Under the pieces are notes generated by a model, which was not told the DNA's origin, made no database searches, and saw nothing but the letters and a program-made list of their open reading frames with translations. From Terriglobia bacterium (GTDB taxonomy: Bacteria; Acidobacteriota; Terriglobia; Bryobacterales; UBA6623): a DNA stretch of 64,000 bases. A program made the translations under genes and the position numbers. Location: the NCBI GenBank assembly GCA_009841225.1, contig VXMF01000058.1, positions 119,657-183,656 of the forward strand, read 5' to 3'. This document shows, piece by piece, positions 55,259-63,971 of this stretch; the stretch's first letter is position 1, and every line of letters begins with the position of its first letter.

Positions 55259-56260
55259 ATGAATCTCGAAGGCAATGGACCTGAAGTCCCGAGTGGAGAG
55301 ATTGCCAAGCTTGTAACTGTGGCGACACAAATGGCCGAGCAAATCCGGCAGATCAAGATCCTGGTGCTGATCTACGCCGTCGCAATGATCTCGGTCAGTA
55401 TTGGAGCGTTCGTGTATTCCAGCGCGAGTTTTTCGCTACCCGCCGAATACGATCATGAACCTAGAGAGTCCGCAGCGGTAACTGCGGATGACGAGGCGGA
55501 GTCTGTCGGACCCTCAGAAAACGACCCTCTCCCGTCGATCAACCTTCGCGATGCAACCGGCAGGGTGTGGACCAACCGCGACTTGGACGGCAAGGCAGTG
55601 TTGCCCAACTTCTGGACCACTTGGTGCGCTCCATGCCGACACGAAATGCCGATCTTCGACGAGATGCAAGAGAAATACGGGTCCAAGGGTTTCACGGTCT
55701 TGGCAGTATCGTTGGATCGAGAAGGTTGGGACGTCGTGCGGCCCTACATCGCGGAACGGCAGTTCTCGTACCCGGTATTCGTAGCCAACGAGAGTGTCGA
55801 GCGCGAATTTGGACGAATCACCTCGTTCCCAACCACGTACTTCGTGCGTCGTGACGGAACAATCGATACGAAGCATGTCGGAGGGCTCTCTAGGTCCCAG
55901 ATTGTGAGGCACGTCGAATCCGTGCTGGGGATCAAGTCTGAGAAGAGAACGGACGCGGCTGATGAATTCTCCCCTCCGAAGATGTTGGACTTTATCCCTC
56001 CCCCATTCCCGACGGACGTGAAGGATACCAATGGGGAAGGATCTGTGGAGTTGGAATTTCGTGTAGAGGCAGACGGTTCGGTGCACGACATCAAGGTTGT
56101 CCGCGGGCTGGGCGTGGAATTCGACGAACGTATGGTCAATGCCGTCAAGCAGGCGAGGTTCGAGCCCGCCAAGAAGGCCGGAAAACCGATCTCAGTGCTA
56201 ATGAGAAAGAAACTGACTCAACGGAGTAGGGTTACGAGACCACACGACCCCGAAGAGTAG
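55259..56260 (+). CDS. Membrane-anchored TlpA-like thioredoxin fused to a TonB C-terminal domain
   Basis: Protein of 333 aa. GGAGG precedes ATG 55259. One membrane helix (IKILVLIYAVAMISVSIGAF, about 33-53) anchors it, and an acidic linker follows. A TlpA/ResA thioredoxin domain (about 90-225) has the WCAPC motif with Cys123 and Cys126, LPSINLRDATGRVWTN before it and FPTTYFVRRDGT with the cis-Pro. The C-terminal 85 residues form a TonB_C domain (GSVELEFRVEADGSVHDIKV, then FDERMVNAVKQARFEPAKKA). Thiol-disulfide exchange in the periplasm is expected; the TonB-like part may bind a partner protein. It lies between mrp and a displaced copy of the mrp 3' end. Confidence 0.88.
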   Translation: MNLEGNGPEVPSGEIAKLVTVATQMAEQIRQIKILVLIYAVAMISVSIGAFVYSSASFSLPAEYDHEPRESAAVTADDEAESVGPSENDPLPSINLRDATGRVWTNRDLDGKAVLPNFWTTWCAPCRHEMPIFDEMQEKYGSKGFTVLAVSLDREGWDVVRPYIAERQFSYPVFVANESVEREFGRITSFPTTYFVRRDGTIDTKHVGGLSRSQIVRHVESVLGIKSEKRTDAADEFSPPKMLDFIPPPFPTDVKDTNGEGSVELEFRVEADGSVHDIKVVRGLGVEFDERMVNAVKQARFEPAKKAGKPISVLMRKKLTQRSRVTRPHDPEE

Positions 56261-56385
56261 TGCTAGCCGAGCCGGGCGCACCGGCGGCGCGAGCGTTCAC
56301 GAACGTGGCATAGCAACTCGCGGCTCAAGTGGCGATGAACGATTTAAAGGCTGCGAGCGAAATGATGGTTCAGATTAGCTTCTGA
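56260..56385 (+). pseudogene. Displaced 3' end of mrp
   Basis: The plus strand reads VLAEPGAPAARAFTNVA, a stop, QLAAQVAMNDLKAASEMMVQ and ISF before TGA 56383-56385. The intact mrp end at 54724-54846 reads VLADPDAPAAQAFVNVAQQL, then AAQVAMRNLKAASEEMVQ and INF. About 21 of the last 114 bases differ by my count, and one Gln codon has become TAG. The copy begins right at the stop codon of the thioredoxin-TonB gene, in the same orientation as mrp. Confidence 0.9.
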
Positions 56386-56406
56386 CCTGATCGAGCGGAA
56401 GACGCT

Positions 56407-57135
56407 CTATAGGTGGTTGGCACCCGTCTTCGCGACGAGCTGCGAAGCCCTCAGCAGCCCGTCCACTGTGCCGGCATCGGTCCACCAGCCTTCGAGCTCC
56501 TCCCACTGCATCGAGCCCTCGGCGATGTAGCTGTTGTTGACGTCAGTAATCTCGAGCTCGCCACGCGCCGATCGCTCGAGCTTGGCGATCCGGTCGAAAA
56601 CTGTCGCGTCGAACAGGTAAATGCCCGTCACGGCATAGCTCGACGGGGGCCGCTCGGGCTTCTCCTCGATTGCGACGATGCGGCCGGCCTCGAAGCGCGG
56701 CACGCCGTAGCGGCCAGCGTCAGGAACCTCCTTGAGCAGAATCCGCGCCCCCCGTTGCTGCTCGCGGAACGCGTTGACGGCAGCGACCACATTGCGCTCG
56801 ATGATGTTGTCGCCGAGCATCACGCAGAGCTGCTCGCCTTCTGAAAAGTGGCGGGCCAGATCCAACGCCTCCGCGATCCCTCCCTCGCCCTCCTGATAGG
56901 TGTAGTCGAGGTGCTTGAGCCCGAACTCGCGTCCGTTGCCGAGCAGGCGCAAGAAGTCCCCGGCATTGCGGCCGCCGGTGACGATCATGATGTCTTTGAT
57001 CCCCGCGTTGACAAGCGTCTGGATCGGGTAGTAGATCATCGGCTTGTCATAGACAGGCAGCAGGTGTTTGTTGATGATCCGAGTGATCGGGTCGAGGCGA
57101 CTTCCCAAGCCACCGGCCAAGACTACGCCTCGCAC
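56407..57135 (-). CDS. Sugar nucleotidyltransferase (RmlA-like)
   Basis: Nucleotidyltransferase of 242 aa, GTG start, of the glucose-1-phosphate thymidylyltransferase type. The family motif is intact: GVVLAGGLGSRLDPITRIIN, then KHLLPVYDKPMIYYPIQTLV. LGDNIIERNV, YGVPRF and VAIEEKPERPPSSYAVTGIY follow, and EITDVNNSYIAEG and WWTDAGTVDGLL close it. It is about 50 residues shorter than RmlA of E. coli, lacking the C-terminal helical part, as in many archaeal and acidobacterial homologues. It makes NDP-sugars for surface polysaccharides; the sugar is not certain. No other rml genes are nearby. Confidence 0.9.
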   Translation of the reverse strand: MRGVVLAGGLGSRLDPITRIINKHLLPVYDKPMIYYPIQTLVNAGIKDIMIVTGGRNAGDFLRLLGNGREFGLKHLDYTYQEGEGGIAEALDLARHFSEGEQLCVMLGDNIIERNVVAAVNAFREQQRGARILLKEVPDAGRYGVPRFEAGRIVAIEEKPERPPSSYAVTGIYLFDATVFDRIAKLERSARGELEITDVNNSYIAEGSMQWEELEGWWTDAGTVDGLLRASQLVAKTGANHL

Positions 57136-57792
57136 AAGCTCTTGATTGTAGTTGGAACGGGTGCTCAGCTAGCGATGGACACACCTAACGTTCATGGCAC
57201 GACGCACGTGGGGCGAGGGTAGAACTAGGCCAATCCCCACCGCGCCCTCAAGTCGGCCGCGGCACTTCGATCCCTCGGATTCTTCAGCCGCGTTGCTGCC
57301 CGCCGTTTGGCTCAGGTGGGAACGCCTCCCGCCAACCGTCCATGCTGCGGCGGAAACGACGCGCATTCGTGCACCCCGGCGGCACCCTGCAGTGCCCTCA
57401 AGGCACCGGAGGAACTCGCGGACTATCGGCCTCGCCTGTACCTGGCTTGAACGGGCCAGCCAATCTGCCGGCCTAGGGGATTCTGCCCTAGGCGCTGGCC
57501 CGCTCCTGGCTCGTTGCCACCAGCTGTTATGTCACTGGTCGATCCAGGTTCACGCTGCAGGCTGCAACACCCCGTCGCCCCGGACGCGGCAGACTGCTGC
57601 CGCTATGGTCGAGGGCTTGCAGGTTGCCGATCGCGGCAATGCTGCACGAAGGCTACCGCGCGCCAAGCTTCCTGAACGGAAGCGATACGCTCGCGTCCGA
57701 AGCCGACCACCGAGTCAGCCTTGGAGCGCAGAGCCGCCCCATCGCTTCACGGGAGCCGGGCGCGAAAACCCGTTATGTCGACCAGATTCGTG
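57136..57792. other. Long intergenic region with a strong hairpin
   Basis: About 655 bp without a convincing gene. A plus-strand frame at 57194-58003 is open, but its composition is R/P/A-rich, it lacks motifs and it continues across the small membrane-protein gene on the other strand, so I reject it. The main structure is the hairpin at 57452-57502. Confidence 0.5.
57452..57502. repeat. Large two-stem hairpin in intergenic DNA
   Basis: CGGGCCAGC (57452-57460) pairs exactly with GCTGGCCCG (57494-57502), and inside it CCTAGGG (57472-57478) pairs exactly with CCCTAGG (57486-57492) around a seven-base loop. An 11-base bulge lies on the left and a single C on the right. That is 16 perfect pairs. 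Confidence 0.8.
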
Positions 57793-58119
57793 TCAGCCTT
57801 TGAGGCGGTTGACGATCCTCACAGCAAGGACCGTCGCGACGCCACCGTTCAGCGACGTGCCGATGGCACCCATGGCACCATCCAACTGCGCGCCGATTGC
57901 GGGAATGCTACTGAGCGCATCCGCGCCCGCTGCAGCTCCGACCGCAATGGTGACGATCAAGTATGCGCTCGAGTCCTCGGCATCGACCGCAATAGCAGCG
58001 TAAACGATGCCTCCGAGAACCAGTATGAGCATAGCGATGTTCGCCGGGATCACGTCGGGCGCGAAGCCCACCACCAGCGCGATAACCACGCCGAGACCGA
58101 TGAGAATTCTGTTTAGCAT
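57793..58119 (-). CDS. Small membrane protein of unknown function
   Basis: Protein of 108 aa with three hydrophobic stretches: LIGLGVVIALVVGFAPDVIP, NIAMLILVLGGIVYAAIAVD and SAYLIVTIAVGAAAGADALS. The remaining C-terminal part is glycine/alanine-rich and also fairly hydrophobic. It looks like a real inner-membrane protein because polar residues are confined to loops and the ends. I do not recognise the family. It stands alone between intergenic regions. Confidence 0.65.
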   Translation of the reverse strand: MLNRILIGLGVVIALVVGFAPDVIPANIAMLILVLGGIVYAAIAVDAEDSSAYLIVTIAVGAAAGADALSSIPAIGAQLDGAMGAIGTSLNGGVATVLAVRIVNRLKG

Positions 58120-58449
58120 TTCGTCCTCCGGTATTTAGACTTGATTCCCTAGGCGCGCCATCTTCCCGATGACGAGTTGCCACAGGAACTGCGCGCCCGG
58201 GCGAACCGTACCACGTTTGAAGTATGAGAGTTGGAATTTTTTCTATGAAATTTCGGAATTGTGTAGAAAATCAGTTCCGCAGCCGAAGTTTGCACGGATT
58301 CTGCAGTTCTGTCGGAGTCTGGGTCGCTCTCCGAATGGCCCGATTTGGCGGTCCGAAATCGGGTCTGGCCGGAGACAAGGAATAATCGTTCGAGCACCCG
58401 CGCCGCCGTTACCGCGACTCGCTAGGCCGCCGGCGGCATGCAGGCGGCG
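58120..58449. other. Intergenic region with AT-rich promoter-like block
   Basis: About 330 bp between the symporter 3' end and the small membrane gene's start. An AT-rich block near 58228-58275 is promoter-like for the minus-strand small gene. No coding region was recognised. Confidence 0.35.
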
Positions 58450-59790
58450 CTACCCGTGCGCCTCGAAGAACTCGCGCATTCTCTGTCGCAGAAGTCCCAC
58501 CGACCCCAGCACTGCGATCAGGTTGGGCACAGCCATCAGCGCGTTGAGCGTGTCGGAAATCTTCCAGATCACCTCAAGTCCTCCGACGGCTCCGACATAG
58601 ACCGCCGCCACCCAGGCCCAGCGGTACGGCAGCTTCGTTCGCTCGCCGAACAAGAAAGCGAAGCCCGTCTCTCCGTAAAAGGCCCAGCCGATGGTCGTTG
58701 AGAAGCCGAACGGAGCAAGCGCGAGCGTAATGAACTGGCCGCCCCAGTCCCCGGGCAGCCCGAGGCTGAACGCCTGGCTCGTCAATTCCACGCCGGTCAG
58801 CCCTGACGACCACACGCCGGTGGACAACACCGTCGCCGCCGTCAGCGTGCAGACCAGCAGCGTGTCCACGAACACGCCGAAAATCCCGTAGGTTGCCTGC
58901 CTGACCGGATGGTCGGTGACAGCAGTTGCATGCACCATGGGAGCGCTCCCCAAGCCGGCCTCGTTGGAAAACAGGCCCCTCGCAATCCCCGACTGCATGG
59001 CGCTGCGAACGGTTGCCCCGGCAAACCCTCCCAGGGCGGCCTGCCCCGTAAAGGCAGAGCTGACAATGAGTTCGAACACTCCCGGCAACGCGCTCCAATT
59101 TGACAGCAGGACAAACAAGGCAGCTGCAACGTAGAGCACGCACATAGCCGGCACGAGCACGGAGGCGACCTCGGCGATGCGCCGGATTCCGCCCAAGACC
59201 ACCAATCCCGTCAATGCCGCCAATACCAATCCGGTGGTCCAGTCCGGGATGCCATAGGTCGCCCGCATGGCGGTGGCAATCGTGTTGGCCTGGGTCATGT
59301 TGCCAATGCCGAACGAGGCCATTGCGCAAAAGGCCGCAAAGAGCACTCCCAGCCACGCTAGGTTGAAGCGCTTCTTCAGCACGTACATCGCGCCGCCGCG
59401 CATGATCCCCGCAGCGTCCTTTTCCCGATACTCGAGCGCAATGGCGATCTCGGCGAACTTGGTGGCCATGCCAACCAGTCCGGTGAAGAACATCCAGAAG
59501 ACAGCGCCCGGGCCGCCGCTGGCGATCGCGATCGAGACGCCCGCGATATTGCCCACCCCCACGGTGGCAGATAGCGATGTTGCCAAAGCCTGAAAAGGCC
59601 GCACTGTGCCCTCTCCGGCAGCTTCCCCATGGCGGCCGAGCACTTGCTTGGCAGCGAAACCGAACCGGCGAAACTGAACCCCCCTGGTGGCAAACGTGAA
59701 GATGATGCCCGTCCCGATCAAGGCGATCATCATGGGCGGCCCCCAGACGATGGAATTAACGCTACTATTGAGATCTAGAAGCCAGTCCAT
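58450..59790 (-). CDS. Sodium:alanine (AGCS) symporter
   Basis: Amino-acid carrier protein of the AGCS family, 446 aa from ATG 59788-59790; the frame is open to 59877 but overlaps the divergent LarA start. About ten or eleven membrane helices are apparent. Family signatures are GTGIIFTFATRGVQFRRFGF, FQALATSLSATVGVGNIAGV with the Na+-site glycine-rich stretch, GPGAVFWMFFTGLVGMATKF and GIARGLFSNEAGLGSAPMVH. These fit Na+- or H+-coupled alanine/glycine uptake. It is divergent from the LarA gene, with 86 bp shared between starts. Confidence 0.93.
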   Translation of the reverse strand: MDWLLDLNSSVNSIVWGPPMMIALIGTGIIFTFATRGVQFRRFGFAAKQVLGRHGEAAGEGTVRPFQALATSLSATVGVGNIAGVSIAIASGGPGAVFWMFFTGLVGMATKFAEIAIALEYREKDAAGIMRGGAMYVLKKRFNLAWLGVLFAAFCAMASFGIGNMTQANTIATAMRATYGIPDWTTGLVLAALTGLVVLGGIRRIAEVASVLVPAMCVLYVAAALFVLLSNWSALPGVFELIVSSAFTGQAALGGFAGATVRSAMQSGIARGLFSNEAGLGSAPMVHATAVTDHPVRQATYGIFGVFVDTLLVCTLTAATVLSTGVWSSGLTGVELTSQAFSLGLPGDWGGQFITLALAPFGFSTTIGWAFYGETGFAFLFGERTKLPYRWAWVAAVYVGAVGGLEVIWKISDTLNALMAVPNLIAVLGSVGLLRQRMREFFEAHG

Positions 59791-59876
59791 AAATTGGCCG
59801 CTCGACCAATTATAGGAGAATTGTAAAGGACCCCCGCCAGACGCGCTTCGCTCGGCAATCCACTGGAGCACACGCA

Positions 59877-61148
59877 ATGCAGGTAAGACTGGCGTTCGAC
59901 CGCGAAGGAACTACCGTCGATATTCCCGACGAGCTGGACACGCAAGTGCTCCGACCGCGCTTCGCAACCGGTCTGGCAAACGAGGACGCGGCACTGGCTG
60001 CGGCCATCGCAAGCCCGATCGGCTGCCCGAGTCTCGAAGATCTCGCTCGCGGCAAGAAGAGTGCTGCCATCGCGGTCTGTGACATCACCCGGCCGGCACC
60101 GAACAAGACCGTGCTACCGCACGTGATCGGTGCCCTGCAGGCCGGCGGCATCTCGCCAAGTGCGATCACGATCGTGATCGCGACCGGTCTGCATCGCGAG
60201 GCGACAGCCGAGGAACTGGAGGAAATCGTCGGGGAATCCATCCTGAAGCAGCATCCCGTGCATTCTCACCGGGCACGCGAAATCGAGGAGCAGGTGTTCC
60301 TAGGAGAGACTGCTGGCGGGACCCAAGCATTTGTCGACGAGCGTTTCGTCGAAGCAGACTTGCACATCACGCTCGGGTTCATCGAACCCCACCTGATGGC
60401 CGGATTCTCGGGCGGGCGCAAGTTGATCGGCATAGGACTGGCGGGCGAGAGGACAATCAAGCGCTTGCACAGCCCGCTCTACATGCGAGATCCAAAGGCA
60501 ACGGAGGGATCGTTTCCCGACAATCCGCTTCACCGGGAGCTGCTTGAGATCGCAGCCATGGCTGGTCACGACTTCATGGTCGATGTGGCGTTGACCGACA
60601 CGCGGGCGATCGCGGCCGTGTTCGCGGGCGAACCGGTTTCTGCTCACGCGCAAGGCGTCGAGTTCGTGCGGCAGTCAACCCTCGCCACTCTTGATCAGCC
60701 GGCCGATGCCGTAATCACAACATCGGGAGGATATCCGCTTGACCTGACCTTCTACCAAGCCGTCAAGGGGCTGACCGCAGCGGCACACATCGTGCGAGAG
60801 GGCGGCGAGATCCTTCTCGCGGCCGCCTGCAACGAGGGCTTGGGCGGGCCTGAGTTCAGCCAGCTGGTGCGTGAGTCCGATGACGTTTCGGAATTGCTTG
60901 ACCTGCTGGCCGAGCGGTCCGTGCGCGTCGATCAATGGCAGGCAGAGAAGCTCGCGATGGTCGCGCAGCGGGCACAGCTTTCTTTCTGCGTGCCGGGACT
61001 TTCAGAGGCAGACCGCTCCAAATTGTGGGGCCCCAGCCACACGGATGCGCAAGCGGCTGTGGACGGCCTTATGGGGCGGCTGCAAGACGGCGCGCGAGTC
61101 GTAGTGATCCCTGAAGGCCCGTACGTGTTCTCGCAGTTGCAGAACTAG
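59877..61148 (+). CDS. larA: Nickel-dependent lactate-racemase-like enzyme (LarA family)
   Basis: LarA-family racemase/epimerase of 423 aa. Using the L. plantarum enzyme as guide, all key residues are in place with an offset of two or three: Asp69 and Arg72 in CDITRP, His106 in TGLHR, His172 in EPHLMAGFSGGRK, Lys182 (the pincer-cofactor lysine) in GGRK and His198 in KRLHS. The enzyme should bind the nickel pincer nucleotide. LarB, LarC and LarE, which make the cofactor, are not in the window. LarA homologues act on many 2-hydroxy acids, so lactate is not assured. A cupin gene follows after 228 bp. Confidence 0.88.
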   Translation: MQVRLAFDREGTTVDIPDELDTQVLRPRFATGLANEDAALAAAIASPIGCPSLEDLARGKKSAAIAVCDITRPAPNKTVLPHVIGALQAGGISPSAITIVIATGLHREATAEELEEIVGESILKQHPVHSHRAREIEEQVFLGETAGGTQAFVDERFVEADLHITLGFIEPHLMAGFSGGRKLIGIGLAGERTIKRLHSPLYMRDPKATEGSFPDNPLHRELLEIAAMAGHDFMVDVALTDTRAIAAVFAGEPVSAHAQGVEFVRQSTLATLDQPADAVITTSGGYPLDLTFYQAVKGLTAAAHIVREGGEILLAAACNEGLGGPEFSQLVRESDDVSELLDLLAERSVRVDQWQAEKLAMVAQRAQLSFCVPGLSEADRSKLWGPSHTDAQAAVDGLMGRLQDGARVVVIPEGPYVFSQLQN

Positions 61149-61376
61149 CGAGAGCCTCTGGCGCAACGGCTGCAGCACAGCCGAGATCGCGACGCAGGGT
61201 CGAGTCAGCGAAGCGTAGGCTGCGGAACCGCCGACGAGGGCCATCTGGGCGAGGCGCTGGCAGGCGAGATGGCCTTGTTGCGGCCGATCTGGAACAGCCC
61301 GCAAGAGAGCGATCGGCAAACGATTCGGCATTGAATGAGGGCATTCAGCGAGCTGCGGACACGAGGGTGAGGAGTA

Positions 61377-61775
61377 ATGATGAGAACATTCACGGATTCC
61401 AGCGAAGCTCGGTACGAGCAGGTACCGTGGGGCACGCTAGCTTGGTTCAGCGATCCAGGCTCAACCGGCACAGAAAGCCTAGTGGTAGTCGAAGTGAGAT
61501 TCGATCCAGACAGCGGGCACAACTTCCACAGGCATCCCAATCAAGAGGAAGTCATCTATGTGGTGGAAGGAGAGATCGAGCAGTGGGTTGGCACTGAGAA
61601 GCGCACCGTGGGAGCAGGCGGCTCAGCATTCATCAGCAAGAACGAAGTACATGCCTCGTTCAATACGAGTGACCGGATTGCCAGAATCTTGGCCATCCTA
61701 GGCCCGTCAATAGGGCCGGACGGGTACGAGCTCGTCGATGTAGCAGAAGAGGAGCCCTGGATCTCCATACGTTAG
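61377..61775 (+). CDS. Cupin-domain protein
   Basis: Single-domain cupin of 132 aa. GAGGAG lies a few bases before ATG 61377; a second ATG follows immediately. The two cupin motifs are visible: GHNFHRHPNQEEVIYVVEGE, with the His/His/Glu metal ligands, and FISKNEVHASFNTSD with the final His. The fold suggests a metal-dependent sugar or acid isomerase, dioxygenase or binding protein. Neighbours (LarA upstream, PEP-hydrolase convergent) hint at hydroxy-acid or sugar-acid metabolism. The substrate cannot be read from the sequence. Confidence 0.88.
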   Translation: MMRTFTDSSEARYEQVPWGTLAWFSDPGSTGTESLVVVEVRFDPDSGHNFHRHPNQEEVIYVVEGEIEQWVGTEKRTVGAGGSAFISKNEVHASFNTSDRIARILAILGPSIGPDGYELVDVAEEEPWISIR

Positions 61776-61823
61776 TGCCCTGCGGCTATGCCGGGCCGAG
61801 CTGCGTGAAATTCCAGCTCTCGG

Positions 61824-62699
61824 TCACTGCAGTAGTTCAATCTCCTTGAAGGCCACCACCTGTGCGGTGATTGCCCGCTCGGTAGGGAGGCGCTCGACGC
61901 TGCTGGCACCGAAAAAGCCCACGACGCCCTCAGTACGCTCCAAGACGTAACGCACGTCGTCCGGCTCGCTGAGCGGGCCACCGTGACAAATCACCAAGAT
62001 CTCGTCGCGTTCCTTCTTGGCCGCATCGTGGATAGCCTGGATCTCCGCGACGGATTCATCGAGCGTCTTCGCCGTTCGCGCACCAATAGATCCCTTCGTG
62101 GTAAGTCCCATGTGCGCGACCAAGACGTCGGCACCGGCTGCGGCCATCTCGATTCCTTCCTTCGGGCTGAAGACGTAAGGGGTCGTGACCAGGTCCAGTT
62201 CGCTGGCAATCCCGATCATTTCCACTTCCTTCGAGAAGCTCATCCCCGTCTCCTCCAGGTTTTGCCGGAACAGCCCGTCGATTAGCCCAACGGTTGGAAA
62301 GTTCTGCACGCCACTGAATCCAATCGCTTTGATTTCCCGCAGGAACGCATGCATCAAACGGAACGGATCGGTGCCGCAGACGCCGGCAAGGACCGGCACA
62401 TCTCGGGCAACAGGAAGGACTTCACGGGCCATCTCGACAACAATCCGGTTGGCGTCGCCATACGGCATGAGCCCGGACAAGGATCCGTGCCCGGCCATGC
62501 GGAAGCGGCCCGAGTTGTAGATCACGATCAGATCCGCACCGCCCGACTGGGCACATTTGGCCGAGATCCCAGTCCCCGCACCTGCGCCGATGATCGGGAC
62601 TCCGCGAGCCGCCTGATCCCTGAGTCGCGAGAGAACGACTTCCCTAGGAATTCCAAGCGCTTGCGAACTGTGACTCATGTCCTCGCCCTCGATGGCCAT
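61824..62699 (-). CDS. PEP-hydrolase-family TIM-barrel protein
   Basis: Protein of 291 aa in the phosphoenolpyruvate-hydrolase (TIM-barrel signal transduction) family; start at ATG 62697-62699 or the ATG seven codons on. Motifs along the barrel are GVPIIGAGAGTGISAKCAQS, ADLIVIYNSGRFRMAGHGSL, VPVLAGVCGTDPF, VQNFPTVGLIDGLFRQNLEE, ADVLVAHMGLTTKGSIGA and ILVICHGGPLSEPDDVRYVL. It sits 6 bp downstream of a Tm-1-like ATP-binding protein gene. In other bacteria and in plant Tm-1 these two modules are fused, so they probably act together. The physiological reaction is not known to me. Confidence 0.9.
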   Translation of the reverse strand: MAIEGEDMSHSSQALGIPREVVLSRLRDQAARGVPIIGAGAGTGISAKCAQSGGADLIVIYNSGRFRMAGHGSLSGLMPYGDANRIVVEMAREVLPVARDVPVLAGVCGTDPFRLMHAFLREIKAIGFSGVQNFPTVGLIDGLFRQNLEETGMSFSKEVEMIGIASELDLVTTPYVFSPKEGIEMAAAGADVLVAHMGLTTKGSIGARTAKTLDESVAEIQAIHDAAKKERDEILVICHGGPLSEPDDVRYVLERTEGVVGFFGASSVERLPTERAITAQVVAFKEIELLQ

Positions 62700-62705
62700 T
62701 GCATC

Positions 62706-63971
62706 CTATCGCGTGATCCCTGCGTCGACCGGCTGCCCGATGAGCCGAAGGAGGCCCGTGGCCACCGCGTCCGCAAACTGCTGGTCGTTGATGTTGGCGT
62801 CCAGCTCGAACACCGGAATCTCCGGTCGGAGATCCGCCTTGATTGCGTGGAAGAGCGCTTCGTCCGCCTCGGGCCAATGGAAGGGCTGTCCGGGCGCGGA
62901 GATGACTGAGATCCCCCGAAGCGGCAGATAGACCGCCACCGGCCCCTTGGAGGCATTCAGCTTTTCCGCCAGCCGGCGTCCGAGTTCACGGTTCTCCTCG
63001 GGTGTCGTTCGCATCAGGGTCACATTGGGATTGTGACGGTAAAAGCGACGCTTGCGATAGTGCTCGGGGATCGACTCGGGAGCCCAGAAATTCACCATGT
63101 CCAGGCAGCCTGGCGCGACCACCGTCGGAAGTCCGGCTCGGGCAGCAGCTTCCAGACGGGTTGGGCCGGCACTCAGCACTCCGCCGGCGAGGTCATCGGC
63201 CAGTTCCGTCGTCGTCACATCCAGCACCGCCGTGAAAAAGCCAGACGAGACGAGGCTCTCCATCGTCCGGCCTCCGGTGCCGGTTGCGTGGAAGACCAGC
63301 ACTTCGAAACCGGAAGACTGCAGGATTGCCCTGGCTGCTTCGACACACTGCGTGGTGTTGCCGAACATCGAAGCCGCGATCAGCGGCCTGTCCTCGCTCG
63401 CCGGGACGTCCGCTTGGGCCATGGCTACCACCGCCGCGGCCGCTTGGGCGAACACTTGCCGACTAATCCGGTTCAATCCGCTGATGTCCACAATGGACGG
63501 GATCATGGTGATGTCCTTCGAGCCGACGAACGCCGCGACATCTCCCCCGGCGAGCGTGGAGATCATCACCTTGGGCACGCCCATGGGCAAGGCCCTCATT
63601 GCGGCTGTCGCGATCGTCGTTCCCGCGCTACCGCCGATACCGATCGCGGCGTGTATGCGACCTTCCTCGTAGAGATCCGGAACGATCTTCTCGACTCCTC
63701 GGGTCATTGCCGCCACTGCCCGGCCGCGATCTCCTGATCCAGCTAGCGCCTCGGTACGCTCGCCAGCTGCGCCAGCCACCGTATCGCGCGCGATATCCGG
63801 TTCGATCGCTGGCGGCTCGAATATCCCCGTATCGATCATTAGGGTGTCGCATCCGTGAGCGCGGATCTGCTCGGCGAGAAACGCGACTTCCGCACCCTTG
63901 GTGTCAAGAGTTCCGATAACAGCGACTGTCGGCACGGCGACCTTGAGTCTAGCTTCCGTGTCGGCAGTCAA
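62706..63971 (-). CDS. Tm-1-like ATP-binding protein (UPF0261 family)
   Basis: Protein of about 421 aa. The N-terminal motif VAVIGTLDTKGAEVAFLAEQ and the later GIGGSAGTTIATAAMRALPM, ISTLAGGDVAAFVGSKDITM, VFHATGTGGRTMESL and HNPNVTLMRTTPEENRELGR are the family marks. The domain resembles the N-terminal half of plant Tm-1, which binds ATP. The TTG at 63969-63971 is the last start in the window; the frame is open to the window edge, so a few more N-terminal codons may lie outside. The PEP-hydrolase partner gene follows after 6 bp, so they form an operon. Confidence 0.88.
   Translation of the reverse strand: MTADTEARLKVAVPTVAVIGTLDTKGAEVAFLAEQIRAHGCDTLMIDTGIFEPPAIEPDIARDTVAGAAGERTEALAGSGDRGRAVAAMTRGVEKIVPDLYEEGRIHAAIGIGGSAGTTIATAAMRALPMGVPKVMISTLAGGDVAAFVGSKDITMIPSIVDISGLNRISRQVFAQAAAAVVAMAQADVPASEDRPLIAASMFGNTTQCVEAARAILQSSGFEVLVFHATGTGGRTMESLVSSGFFTAVLDVTTTELADDLAGGVLSAGPTRLEAAARAGLPTVVAPGCLDMVNFWAPESIPEHYRKRRFYRHNPNVTLMRTTPEENRELGRRLAEKLNASKGPVAVYLPLRGISVISAPGQPFHWPEADEALFHAIKADLRPEIPVFELDANINDQQFADAVATGLLRLIGQPVDAGITR

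Noticed and set aside
57194..58003. A 269-aa plus-strand frame
   Set aside because: It is R/P/A-rich, has no motif, contains a strong hairpin and runs antisense into the small membrane-protein gene.
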